23,782 nt of DNA from Desulfosporosinus sp. (GTDB taxonomy: Bacteria; Bacillota; Desulfitobacteriia; Desulfitobacteriales; Desulfitobacteriaceae). Below the pieces are notes generated by a model. It was not told the origin of the DNA. It worked only from the letters and a program-made list of their open reading frames with translations, and ran no database searches. Below are positions 15,046 to 22,599 of this stretch, piece by piece. The DNA lies in the NCBI GenBank assembly GCA_003513495.1, contig DOPM01000011.1:1-23782 (forward strand), written 5' to 3'. The first letter of the stretch is position 1. Each line of letters starts with the position of its first letter. Both the position numbers and the translations under genes were made by a program.

Positions 15046-15085
15046 AAAAGAGAAGGCAAGGTAATTTCACCTGTCTTCTCTTTGT
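15046..15085 (-). terminator. Terminator of the two-component operon
   Basis: On the minus strand AAAGAGAAGACAGGT pairs with ACCTTGCCTTCTCTTT (small mismatches, loop GAAATT), followed by TGATTTT. It lies about 25 bases past the kinase stop codon. Confidence 0.7.
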
Positions 15086-15110
15086 TTATATATAGTTGGC
15101 TAGGCTTAAC

Positions 15111-16514
15111 CTAAGCATGTTCTGCAGCTGGTAAGTAAATGGTGAAAAGTGCTCCATGGCCAGGTTCACTTTCAACTGATACTTTTCCGTCATGCATTTC
15201 TATAATTTTTTTGACAATAGAAAGCCCTAAGCCTGTGCCAGTTCCACGCCTCGATCTAGATTTATCGACTTTATAAAACCTTTCCCAAATATTCACAAGT
15301 TCTTCTCGTGGAATACCGGGTCCGGCATTTTTCACGGATATAAACGCATGCATATTCTTCATACCCAACGCCACACTTACTTCACCGCCCGCTTCCGAAT
15401 GGTTAATGGCATTGTCCAATAGATTCGTAAGAACCTGCTTAAGGCGATCAATGTTTCCCCATACGGTAATTGTTTGCTCTGGCACAGTTAGCGTTAATTT
15501 AATTTCTTTAGAATTAGCCATATATCTTAAGCGATCAACGGTGATTTGAACTAGTTTATTCAATACCACATATTCCATTTCATCAAAGGTTTTAGCGGCT
15601 TCCATTCCTTTTAAGTCGAGTAACTCATCCACTAGGCGTCTGAGACGCTGGGATTCGTCAATAATGTTGTTCAGATAGAGTTGCTCCTGTTCCTTAGACT
15701 TAACTAGTCCATCCAACACTGCCTCCGAAAAGCCCTGGATAACCGTTAAGGGCGTGCGCAACTCATGTGAAACATCAGATAATAGTTCCTGCCTTAAACG
15801 ATCAATTCTCTCGATAGCCTGAATTTTTTCGCTAAGCTGACTTGACATGCGATTAAACGAGCGCGCAAGTCTACCTACTTCATCATCGGAGGTAACCTCA
15901 ATTTGCCTGCCAAATTCACCTTCTGCAATACGACTTGCTGTTTCTTCCATTTTTTCCAGGGGCCTAATCATTTTTCGGGATACAAGCATACTTAACACGG
16001 TCGCTAAAAAGATCCCGATCAATGTTCCTATCATAGCAATTCCCCAAATGTTGTTAACATGATGCTTCATGCTTTCTAGAGGACTGAAAATAACCACCAA
16101 ACCAATAATCTGAGTATCCTTTTTTAAAGGAACAGCCACAAGAAACATCTCTTCATTAAACCCCCGGATCTTACCGGAGAAAACGACATTTTTATCACCG
16201 AGAACGCTCTCCTTAAAGCCAGGCTCTAAAAGCAAATTGCTCGGTGACTGATCATTGGCCGGTTGACCATACAAGATGTTTCCATCTGTATCCAGGATTG
16301 CGGTTTTGGCGCTTAATACATTAGCTAATATGTCCAATCTTTTGTCGATAGCGCTACTCTCTGTATCTTCATACTTATTAAAAATTATAACGACTTCTTG
16401 TGCTTCATTTATGAAAAGCTGAGCGTGTTGATCATAGATGACTGATTTAATCTGCTGGGCTTGTATCACTACTAAGAACAGAAAAACCCCTAGCACTATA
16501 AGCACAATTGCCAA
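15111..16514 (-). CDS. Membrane sensor histidine kinase
   Basis: A two-membrane-helix sensor kinase. Helix 1 is at about residues 2-18, an extracellular sensor domain at about 19-155, helix 2 at about 156-177, and HAMP at about 178-232. HisKA follows (H250 in SDVSHELRTPL), then HATPase_c with N box LTNLLDNAINHS, KNAGPGIP, F box ERFYKVDKSRS and G box GTGTGLGLSIVKK. HAMP leads straight into HisKA with no cytoplasmic PAS domain, unlike WalK or PhoR. The TTG at 16514 leaves almost no residues before helix 1; the frame stays open upstream (SIKNSLVGKLW) into the end of the regulator gene, so the true start may be an overlapping non-ATG codon. It is co-transcribed with the upstream regulator. Confidence 0.88.
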   Translation of the reverse strand: MAIVLIVLGVFLFLVVIQAQQIKSVIYDQHAQLFINEAQEVVIIFNKYEDTESSAIDKRLDILANVLSAKTAILDTDGNILYGQPANDQSPSNLLLEPGFKESVLGDKNVVFSGKIRGFNEEMFLVAVPLKKDTQIIGLVVIFSPLESMKHHVNNIWGIAMIGTLIGIFLATVLSMLVSRKMIRPLEKMEETASRIAEGEFGRQIEVTSDDEVGRLARSFNRMSSQLSEKIQAIERIDRLRQELLSDVSHELRTPLTVIQGFSEAVLDGLVKSKEQEQLYLNNIIDESQRLRRLVDELLDLKGMEAAKTFDEMEYVVLNKLVQITVDRLRYMANSKEIKLTLTVPEQTITVWGNIDRLKQVLTNLLDNAINHSEAGGEVSVALGMKNMHAFISVKNAGPGIPREELVNIWERFYKVDKSRSRRGTGTGLGLSIVKKIIEMHDGKVSVESEPGHGALFTIYLPAAEHA

Positions 16515-16540
16515 CCAAAGCTTGCCTACTAAGCTATTTT

Positions 16541-17230
16541 TTATCGACCACTTAATTCGAATTTGTATCCCACCCCTCTAACGGTTTGGATAAAGTCATT
16601 ATAACCTAACTGGTTTTCAAGCTTAGACCTTAACCGATTGATGTGGGTGTCAACGGTGCGTGAATCTCCGCAGTAATCGTATTCCCAGACCATATTGAGT
16701 AGCTGATCTCGACTGTAGATTTGCCCAGGTCGCTTTGCTAAGCAATGTAACAGGTCAAATTCTTTAGCCGTTAAATTTATATTTAATCCACCAAGTTCCA
16801 CTTCACGAGTAATCTGATTAATCTTTAGACCAGGATAAGAAAGCATATGGTCTTTACTTTGTTCTCCTTCCAACCTTCTTAGGACTGCCTTGACTCGGGC
16901 ACTAAGTTCGCGCGGACTAAACGGTTTAACGACATAATCATCAGCTCCTAAATCAAATCCTAATACCCGATCATTTTCTTCCCCCTTGGCTGTTAGCATA
17001 ATAATAGGAATCTTAGATTCTTTTCTCAATATCTTACAAACGGTCCAACCATCTAATCCGGGCATCATCAGATCGATAATGATAAGATCTAAATTATCTT
17101 TCCGAACCCTCTCTAACGCACTGTTTCCATCCTCTGCCTGGTATACGTCAAACCCATCCGCTTCAAGATAGATACGCACAATTTCCCGAATCCGATCGTC
17201 ATCGTCTGCTATTAGAACCTTATTGCTCAA
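16541..17230 (-). CDS. OmpR/PhoB-family response regulator
   Basis: A receiver plus winged-helix DNA-binding regulator. Numbering from the ATG at 17248, the acidic cluster is ADDDD (14-18), the phosphoacceptor is D59 (IIIDLMMPGLDG), the conserved Lys is K108 (VVKPF) and the Trans_Reg_C domain covers about 135-233, ending in VRGVGYKFE. A TTG at 17228-17230 (SNKVLIADDD) is preferred as start because GGGGGAAGG lies just before it; the ATG at 17248 has no such site. The box at 17315-17342 just upstream suggests autoregulation. An identical element precedes rodA, so the elongasome operon is a likely target. Confidence 0.9.
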   Translation of the reverse strand: MSNKVLIADDDDRIREIVRIYLEADGFDVYQAEDGNSALERVRKDNLDLIIIDLMMPGLDGWTVCKILRKESKIPIIMLTAKGEENDRVLGFDLGADDYVVKPFSPRELSARVKAVLRRLEGEQSKDHMLSYPGLKINQITREVELGGLNINLTAKEFDLLHCLAKRPGQIYSRDQLLNMVWEYDYCGDSRTVDTHINRLRSKLENQLGYNDFIQTVRGVGYKFELSGR

Positions 17231-17288
17231 TGTCCCTTCCCCCATCATGTTAACTTTTGGAACAATTCTATTTATATTACTTCATTTC

Positions 17289-17343
17289 ATTGTACCTTAA
17301 GAGAAATACATGAAGTTAACGAATTTCTAACATTTTTGTTAAA
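17289..17343 (-). promoter_or_regulatory. PhoP/WalR-like box and -10 upstream of the two-component operon
   Basis: On the minus strand TTAACA (17337-17342), GTTAGA (17326-17331) and GTTAAC (17315-17320) are spaced exactly 11 bases apart. TACAAT (17289-17294) lies 21 bases beyond the start of the last repeat. The geometry equals that upstream of rodA. It probably binds the adjacent response regulator. Confidence 0.6.
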
Positions 17344-17431
17344 AAGCCGTACGAGTCGAATAGTTAATGTACAATGGAGAGATCATTGCTTGCATTCTTA
17401 GCAACCATTACAACACAAAATTTAATCCTTA

Positions 17432-17468
17432 AAAAGTGACTAAGATTTAGCGTTAGCCACTTTTATTA
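17432..17468 (+). terminator. Plus-strand hairpin, possible end of a small transcript
   Basis: AAAAGTG-a-CTAA pairs with TTAG-c-CACTTTT and is followed by ATTATTTTC. No plus-strand gene precedes it. TACAAT at 17370-17375 could be the -10 of a divergent transcript of roughly 85-90 bases. That RNA could include the 21-codon frame at 17374-17439, though its ATG overlaps the -10. Confidence 0.35.
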
Positions 17469-17681
17469 TTTTCTATTCATTTAACTCTAGATTGTATTCG
17501 TTTCTGACGTCCAACATGATATAGAACAATTCTTACCACTTTGTTTAGGCCTTAAGAGAGCTATCCATTGAACAGCCGTCCGAGTTCTGTTCTTATTTTC
17601 ACCTCACAAAGGTTTCTTATTATAAAACCAAACATAAACTATTATTTTTTCATAAATATAATAATGAAAGGAATTAGCTCT

Positions 17682-18242
17682 ATGTCTTCACAACTTTTTG
17701 CAGACTCAATAAATTATTGGGGTGCGTATGGAATTATAGCAAGCTTATTCATTAGTATTCTTATTGCTGTTGCCGGTATTATTCCTTCAATTTTTGTCAC
17801 AGGTGCAAATGTTATTGTATTCGGTCCTGTTAATGGCTTTATTATCTCCTGGGTCGGAGAGATAATTGGTGCTTTAGTTTCGTTCTACCTTTACAGATTA
17901 GGCTTTAAAAAGAGATTCCAACGTTTGGGTAGAAAATTCAATATGTTAGATAAGATTGTCTCCGCAAAGGGATTCGAAATTACTCTACTCCTTCTTCAAG
18001 CAAGGCTTTTACCTTTTATTCCTTCAGGTTTTGTAACGTTAGCCGGCGCGATAAGTAATATAAACATGCTACATTTTTTAGTTGCCACTGCCCTTGGAAA
18101 ACTTCCTTCTCTTGCTCTTGAGGCTTTAGTTAGTTTTGATATTATAAATATCAATACGAACTGGATAAGGTTAGCCATTACTATCTTTGCGGTCGGAACA
18201 ATGTTCTTCTTATTAAGAAAAATAAATTCAGGGACTCGATAA
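17682..18242 (+). CDS. TVP38/TMEM64 (VTT-domain) membrane protein
   Basis: A 186-aa polytopic membrane protein of the VTT/DedA-like superfamily, whose members are thought to move or scramble lipids or help membrane homeostasis. Blocks that place it there are TGANVIVFGPVNGFIISWVG, GALVSFYLYRLGFKKRF and RLLPFIPSGFVTLAGAISNI, followed by further helices to the C-terminus. ATG 17682-17684 is chosen with GAAAGG ten bases upstream; ATG 17664 is also in frame but poorly spaced, and the longer frame from 17568 lacks a binding site. It is a single-gene unit ended by the hairpin at 18374-18409. Confidence 0.8.
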   Translation: MSSQLFADSINYWGAYGIIASLFISILIAVAGIIPSIFVTGANVIVFGPVNGFIISWVGEIIGALVSFYLYRLGFKKRFQRLGRKFNMLDKIVSAKGFEITLLLLQARLLPFIPSGFVTLAGAISNINMLHFLVATALGKLPSLALEALVSFDIININTNWIRLAITIFAVGTMFFLLRKINSGTR

Positions 18243-18373
18243 CAGTCTAATCGATTGTCCAATTTAATTCTTGACTCTACTACATGATGATGAACTCTTA
18301 TAATTCGGCACTGGGTTATTGCCAACTAAATGACTTTAATAAAAACCTACACTAAGACAATATATGGTATCAA

Positions 18374-18409
18374 CAAGCCGACTTTCCACGCTAAGGAAAA
18401 GTCGGCTTG
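18374..18409. terminator. Shared hairpin between convergent genes
   Basis: CAAGCCGACTTT-CC pairs with GG-AAAAGTCGGCTTG (12 bp plus). It lies between the VTT gene (plus) and the metal ATPase (minus), and probably limits read-through from both sides although the flanking T runs are weak. The remaining bases to 18587 hold no convincing gene; a 22-codon minus-strand frame at 18455-18523 lacks a ribosome binding site. Confidence 0.55.
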
Positions 18410-18587
18410 AGCATCTATTATTGACTTCGATTTAGCGTTTAAGGGTACACTTTTTATTTCGTAATTTCTTCAGCTAAAGAATAGATTGCTATTGTAAATT
18501 TTAATGTTGTTTCGTCAGTCATATTTATATGGGATACTGTACGTGTATTTTCTATGCTGTATCAAACGGACTTACCTAATACAACTG

Positions 18588-20456
18588 TTACAATTTACTT
18601 TTAAAATTCAATAGCCTTGCAGAGTTTAAAACGACTACAACTGAACCCACATTGTGCACTAAGGCACCTAATATCGGATTTAAAATACCTGTCATCGCTA
18701 GTATAATCGCCACAAAATTAAGAATCATAGAAAGTGCTAAATTCAGCTTAATTGTTGACATTGTCTTTTGAGATAGACTTAATAGGTGTGGAATACATTT
18801 AATGTCATCACTGATAAGGGCAATGTCTGCTGCATCAATAGCAATATCACTACCAATACCACCCATAGCAATACCGACATAGGCCTTTTTAAGGGCGGGT
18901 GCATCATTAATACCATCACCAACCATGCAAACCAACTCATTTTTAATCTGATATTGCTCAATTGCACCCATTTTATCTTCTGGTAAACATTCCGAATAAA
19001 AACTAGTAATACCAACACTTTTGGCAATATGAGAAGCTGCTTGTGGGTTATCTCCAGTTAGTAATACACTTTTTACATTGAGTGCTTTAATCTTCCTAAT
19101 TACATCGGCTGATTCTTTGCGCAATGTATCAGATAAAGCAACAAAACCAGCCTCACATCCATTTATAGCAATATAGATAACTGTGCACCCTTCATTTCTG
19201 TATCCAGTAACCTTGTCTAGCAGTTCTTGAGATATAACTACAGAGTTTTCAGCTAGTAATTCTTTATTTCCTGCCAAAATTGTATTACCTGAAATAACCG
19301 CTTTCACACCACGACCTGCAATCATTAGAAATTCTTCTGGCTCTTCTAAACTCGTATCTGACAAAGTTCTAAAATGCGAAACAATAGCCTGTCCTAATGG
19401 ATGCTCGGAACGTAATTCAGCAGAAACTGCCAGTTTTAATAATTTTTCTGAACTTATATTTGCATTTAAGCTTTCTACTGCTACAACAGTTGGTTTACCA
19501 TAAGTAAGGGTACCTGTTTTATCAAAGGCAATTCTAGTCACGTTTGCTAGTCTTTCAAGGGCATCCCCTTCACGGACAAGAATTCCATATTTGGTAGCGT
19601 TTCCAATACCAGCCATAATGGCCGTAGGGGTTGCAAGTACTAAAGCACATGGGCAGAACACAACAAGAATGGTCACTGAACGAATTATCTCTCCCGTAAC
19701 AAACCATGTACCAATGGCAGATACGAGAGCAATCACAACGATCCAAGTAGCCCATCTATCTGCCATACCTACAATTTTGGCCTTGCTTGCATCAGCAGAC
19801 TCTACGAGTCTAATCATTCTCTGTAGTGAACTATCCTCTCCAACTTTAGTAGCTTTCATATCAAATGTTCCGAACTGGTTTACAGTACCGCTAGAAACCT
19901 CATCACCAACACCTTTATCAACTGGCAGCGATTCACCTGTCATTACCGATTGATTAATAGAGGTTTGTCCAGAAATAATAACTCCATCGACAGTAATGGT
20001 TTCACCTGCAAGCACGCGGAGCTTATCGCCAATCTGAACTTGCTCGGCAGGAATTATAGTTTCTACTCCATTACGTACAATTCTAGCAGTGTGAGGGGTA
20101 AGATGTACCAATTTTTCAATACCAGCACGGGCCTTTGCAACAGTACGTTCCTCTAATAACGCACCTAGAGTCATTATGAAGGCAACCTCGCCCGCTGCAA
20201 AGATTTCACCAATCAATACAGCAGCAACAAGTGCAAGTGCAACCAAGACGTCTGCTTTAATATCAAATTCTTGTACAAGCCCTTCAATTGCACCTTTAAC
20301 GATAGGAACACCGCACAAAATAATTGCTATCCAGGCAAGATCAATCTTTAAATTTCCAATATGAAAAAAGCTAATAATTAATGATAAGGCGGATATTACT
20401 AGAAATACTATAGTTCGTTTTTCTTCATTTTTAAACAACTCAATTATTCTTTTCAT
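18588..20456 (-). CDS. P1B-type heavy-metal transporting ATPase without N-terminal metal-binding domain
   Basis: A 622-aa metal pump. It has actuator motif TGES (173-176), the membrane metal site CPC (268-270 in VVFCPCALVLATPTA), phosphorylation site DKTGT (D312), HP (352-353), TGDNP (467-471) and GDGINDAP (from 513). It starts directly with membrane helices; no CxxC/HMA domain is present. The last helix has HNVGSVVVVLNSARLL rather than the DxG of typical Zn/Cd pumps, and helix 7 lacks the usual Lys, so the metal cannot be assigned confidently (Zn, Cd, Co, Mn or Fe are open). It is the last gene of a MarR - CbiX-like - ATPase operon, 40 bases after the CbiX-like gene, which suggests metal-responsive export. 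Confidence 0.9.
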   Translation of the reverse strand: MKRIIELFKNEEKRTIVFLVISALSLIISFFHIGNLKIDLAWIAIILCGVPIVKGAIEGLVQEFDIKADVLVALALVAAVLIGEIFAAGEVAFIMTLGALLEERTVAKARAGIEKLVHLTPHTARIVRNGVETIIPAEQVQIGDKLRVLAGETITVDGVIISGQTSINQSVMTGESLPVDKGVGDEVSSGTVNQFGTFDMKATKVGEDSSLQRMIRLVESADASKAKIVGMADRWATWIVVIALVSAIGTWFVTGEIIRSVTILVVFCPCALVLATPTAIMAGIGNATKYGILVREGDALERLANVTRIAFDKTGTLTYGKPTVVAVESLNANISSEKLLKLAVSAELRSEHPLGQAIVSHFRTLSDTSLEEPEEFLMIAGRGVKAVISGNTILAGNKELLAENSVVISQELLDKVTGYRNEGCTVIYIAINGCEAGFVALSDTLRKESADVIRKIKALNVKSVLLTGDNPQAASHIAKSVGITSFYSECLPEDKMGAIEQYQIKNELVCMVGDGINDAPALKKAYVGIAMGGIGSDIAIDAADIALISDDIKCIPHLLSLSQKTMSTIKLNLALSMILNFVAIILAMTGILNPILGALVHNVGSVVVVLNSARLLNFKSKL

Positions 20457-20496
20457 TTTACTCTTTTACCCCATCCTCGAAAAATGTTCTAAGAAT

Positions 20497-20865
20497 TCAT
20501 GTCCCAATGGTCTCCTTAATACGTGAGCATGCCAAATTAGCTATGATATCGTCTGCTCCTAATTCTTTGGCAAAAACAATGTCGATTTGGGGGAATTGTG
20601 TCCTAATTTTCTTAATTCTTTCATGAATTTCTTTACTAACATACGTCCCAAGAAATAAGAACAAGGGCATGATGATGATGCGCTTAGCCCCAATTAAAAT
20701 TTTTTCAATAACAACACTTGGCAAGTCTGGTGTACCATGAAACATGAAAGCGGGTGTAACAGTCCTATCAAGAATGTGGGCAACCTTTTTTGCTACTTCG
20801 ATAAGTTGATAATTCGCCTCAGGTATTCGGCTGCCATGTCCAAGTATGATTATTTCCGTTTGCAT
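20497..20865 (-). CDS. Short CbiX/SirB-like protein with a replaced metal-ligand histidine
   Basis: A 122-aa protein of the short CbiX (sirohydrochlorin chelatase) type. GHGSRIPEAN at the N-terminus includes the first conserved histidine (H10). In active chelatases a second histidine lies in a G-x-H-V-x-x-D-I type motif; here the equivalent region reads LFLFLGTYVSKEI with Tyr75 at that place. No other tetrapyrrole gene is nearby. It is sandwiched between a MarR regulator and a metal ATPase, so a metal-binding or metallochaperone role in export is plausible, though chelatase activity is not excluded. ATG follows GGAGGAAGAG. Confidence 0.8.
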   Translation of the reverse strand: MQTEIIILGHGSRIPEANYQLIEVAKKVAHILDRTVTPAFMFHGTPDLPSVVIEKILIGAKRIIIMPLFLFLGTYVSKEIHERIKKIRTQFPQIDIVFAKELGADDIIANLACSRIKETIGT

Positions 20866-20941
20866 TAACTCTTCCTCCAGCCCTCTTATCCTGAATCCAT
20901 TAAGCCATTAATGATATAGTTATCATGAAATTTCCGATATT

Positions 20942-21361
20942 CTAAAAAGTTTCAACGTTGATCTTTTTCAAGGTGTACAAAAATTGCTTGATTTCATCGT
21001 CACTCAAAGTGGAAGTCATCTGCTCTGTCAGGCGTAAATGGTAGTCATGATGTTCCTCAAAGGCTTTCCTTCCTATATCCGTTAAACTGATGAGATTAAC
21101 GCGCCGATCTTCTTTCGTCGACTCACGACGGGCAAAATTCTTCTTTTCCAAGCGATCCACGGTTACTGTCGTTGTTCCTGTCGTGACCCCCAGTTTCTGC
21201 GCCAAACCCTTCATATTCATTGTTTCATTTTCACCAAGGACCTCTAAGGCATGGGCTTCAGAAACCGTTACCTCGCTGGATCGCACGATTGAATTTTCCC
21301 AAGAAGAAAACCCATTGAAAAACGCCAAGAGCTCATGCGTCAACTCTTCATTGATCGTCAT
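20942..21361 (-). CDS. MarR-family transcriptional regulator
   Basis: A 139-aa winged-helix regulator with the MarR core: SEAHALEVLGE, NMKGLAQKLGVTTGTTTVTV (recognition helix), DRLEKKNFARRE, then the wing STKEDRRVNLISLTDIG and a C-terminal dimerisation helix. ATG 21359-21361 is preferred over ATG 21382 because GGAGGAG sits just before it; the longer version would put that site inside the gene. It heads the operon with the CbiX-like protein (76 bases on) and the metal ATPase, and is probably its repressor. It resembles AdcR only in being MarR-type; I see no proof of direct metal binding. Confidence 0.88.
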   Translation of the reverse strand: MTINEELTHELLAFFNGFSSWENSIVRSSEVTVSEAHALEVLGENETMNMKGLAQKLGVTTGTTTVTVDRLEKKNFARRESTKEDRRVNLISLTDIGRKAFEEHHDYHLRLTEQMTSTLSDDEIKQFLYTLKKINVETF

Positions 21362-21419
21362 TAAAACTCCTCCTCCCCCCAAAATAGTATGTAGTCATAA
21401 TGCTTTAATTTAATAATGT

Positions 21420-21430
21420 TTGATATTCAA
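21420..21430. promoter_or_regulatory. Candidate MarR operator
   Basis: TTGATATTCAA is a TTGA-N3-TCAA palindrome about 60 bases upstream of the MarR start codon, where a promoter would lie (TTAAAG-N16-TATTTT just downstream on the minus strand). MarR-family sites are commonly of this A/T-rich palindromic kind. It is short and could be chance. Confidence 0.3.
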
Positions 21431-21445
21431 GATATATGATAACAA

Positions 21446-21483
21446 AAATACTCTTCGCTGACAAGGGTTAGCGAAGAGTATTT
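21446..21483 (-). terminator. Terminator of the methyltransferase gene
   Basis: AAATACTCTTCGCT (21446-21459) and AGCGAAGAGTATTT (21470-21483) form a perfect 14-bp stem. On the minus strand it is followed by TTGTTATC directly after the T-rich stem end. It separates the methyltransferase from the MarR operon. Confidence 0.75.
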
Positions 21484-21495
21484 AGACTCGTTGGT

Positions 21496-22059
21496 TTAAT
21501 TCGGAAGAAGTTCGAATATTACGCTATAGTAATTATCCCCTAATGAGAATTGATTTATGGTTTTCAACCCGTGACTATTACATATTTTTTCTACATATTC
21601 TTCCGATATCCTATGATCAACTGGTGGACCCATGGGTGTTTCTCTCTTATGAAACTCGATGATCATTAACTTGCCGCCCTGCTTTAGAATTCGCTTTAAA
21701 TCATCAAGCATTGACTCTTTATTTTCAACCTCATGCAATACTGTTACCATAATCGCCATATCACACCTATTATCCTCTAATGGAAGTATTGTGGAATCAA
21801 CTTTCTTTAGTTTAAGGTTTTTAGTATTGCGCTCAACCATTCTACTCGCAAGTAATTCTAGCATATCATCAGACACTTCAAGTGCATAAATATCCTTGCT
21901 ACTTATTTCCGTAGCTGGAAAGGTAAATATCCCAGTACCAGCGCCAATATCACATAGTACCATGTTCTCTTTAAATCCTGCCTTGATTAATGAATTCTTT
22001 GGATTAAGTTCTGCTACCCTCATTTGATTTTCATATTTTTTAACTTTATTATCATTCAA
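21496..22059 (-). CDS. SAM-dependent methyltransferase (class I, Methyltransf_11 type)
   Basis: A 187-aa Rossmann-fold methyltransferase. Motif I is VLCDIGAGTGIFTFP (about residues 31-46), the acidic end of strand 2 is ALEVSDDMLELL, motif II is ILPLEDNRCDMAIMVTVLHE and motif III is LKRILKQGGKLMIIEF. These features fit the UbiE/Methyltransf_11 group; the substrate cannot be inferred. The start is TTG at 22057-22059, nine bases after AGGAGAT, with no better in-frame ATG. It is a single-gene unit ended by the hairpin at 21446-21483. It lies upstream of a metal operon on the same strand, but the terminator argues against co-transcription. Confidence 0.85.
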   Translation of the reverse strand: MNDNKVKKYENQMRVAELNPKNSLIKAGFKENMVLCDIGAGTGIFTFPATEISSKDIYALEVSDDMLELLASRMVERNTKNLKLKKVDSTILPLEDNRCDMAIMVTVLHEVENKESMLDDLKRILKQGGKLMIIEFHKRETPMGPPVDHRISEEYVEKICNSHGLKTINQFSLGDNYYSVIFELLPN

Positions 22060-22100
22060 TTAAATCATCTCCTAAAATATTATTAAATCATACTATGTAA

Positions 22101-22129
22101 GAACCATAAGCTGTTTTAGCTTATGGTTC
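22101..22129 (-). other. Perfect 12-bp hairpin upstream of the methyltransferase
   Basis: GAACCATAAGCT (22101-22112) and AGCTTATGGTTC (22118-22129) pair perfectly with a 5-base loop. No T run follows on either strand. It lies about 40 bases before the methyltransferase start and could sit in its leader. Confidence 0.45.
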
Positions 22130-22229
22130 AGTCTCACAAAAATATCTTACTGCCACGATCTTGTAAAAGGTATTATATATAAACTCACAATATTACTCAA
22201 CTTTTTCAAGAAAGTCTTTGACACTCGAT

Positions 22230-22450
22230 AAAAAGAAGTACACCGAAAGTAGACTTTTGTGCAAGTCATCCTTTCCTTCCACTATTACGCTATTCCCTTC
22301 TCTGCTGGTGGTATTCACTCATCTTCGTGTTCATTCGTAGTAACCGATCTGTCCTGTCGTCGTTTGCTTAACTCAGTCGTAGCAGACCTCTATTTTAGAC
22401 ATCTTGATCCTGACCCTTTACATTCAACCTCTTTCATAAGAAAATAAGTG
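22230..22450. other. Unexplained stretch, no recognised gene
   Basis: The base composition differs from the A/T-rich flanks. On the minus strand several frames read like protein between stops (KEVECKGSGSRCLK, then ATTELSKRRQDRSVTTNEHE), and the plus-strand frame at 22259-22447 is open but has no ribosome binding site. It could be a decayed gene or a structured RNA. I cannot name it. Confidence 0.25.
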
Positions 22451-22512
22451 CATATTTTGAGGTTTAGTGTCGATTGTTAAGGATATTAAGTGAAAAACAT
22501 AAAATTCTAGGA

Positions 22513-22554
22513 TTGACAAAGATAGAATACTTGATATACTGAGAACAGTTCTCA
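22513..22554 (+). promoter_or_regulatory. Sigma-A promoter with Fur-like box
   Basis: TTGACA (22513-22518) and TATACT (22535-22540) are separated by 16 bases, close to ideal. The palindrome TGAGAACAGTTCTCA (22540-22554) has the 7-1-7 layout of a Fur box and covers the end of the -10 and the start site, where a repressor would block transcription. The flanks GATAT and ATATC extend the symmetry roughly. It drives the iron-type substrate-binding protein, which supports iron control. Confidence 0.65.
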
Positions 22555-22599
22555 ATATCAATTGTATGAGCTATTGTAATTATAGGAGGAGAAAGAAGT

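Noticed and set aside
17374..17439. 21-codon frame (MERSLLAFLATITTQ...) in the possible small RNA
   Set aside because: The ATG overlaps the candidate -10 and lacks a ribosome binding site.
18455..18523. 22-codon minus-strand frame (MTDETTLKFTIAIYSLAEEI...)
   Set aside because: No ribosome binding site and too short to support; it may be a gene remnant but nothing confirms it.
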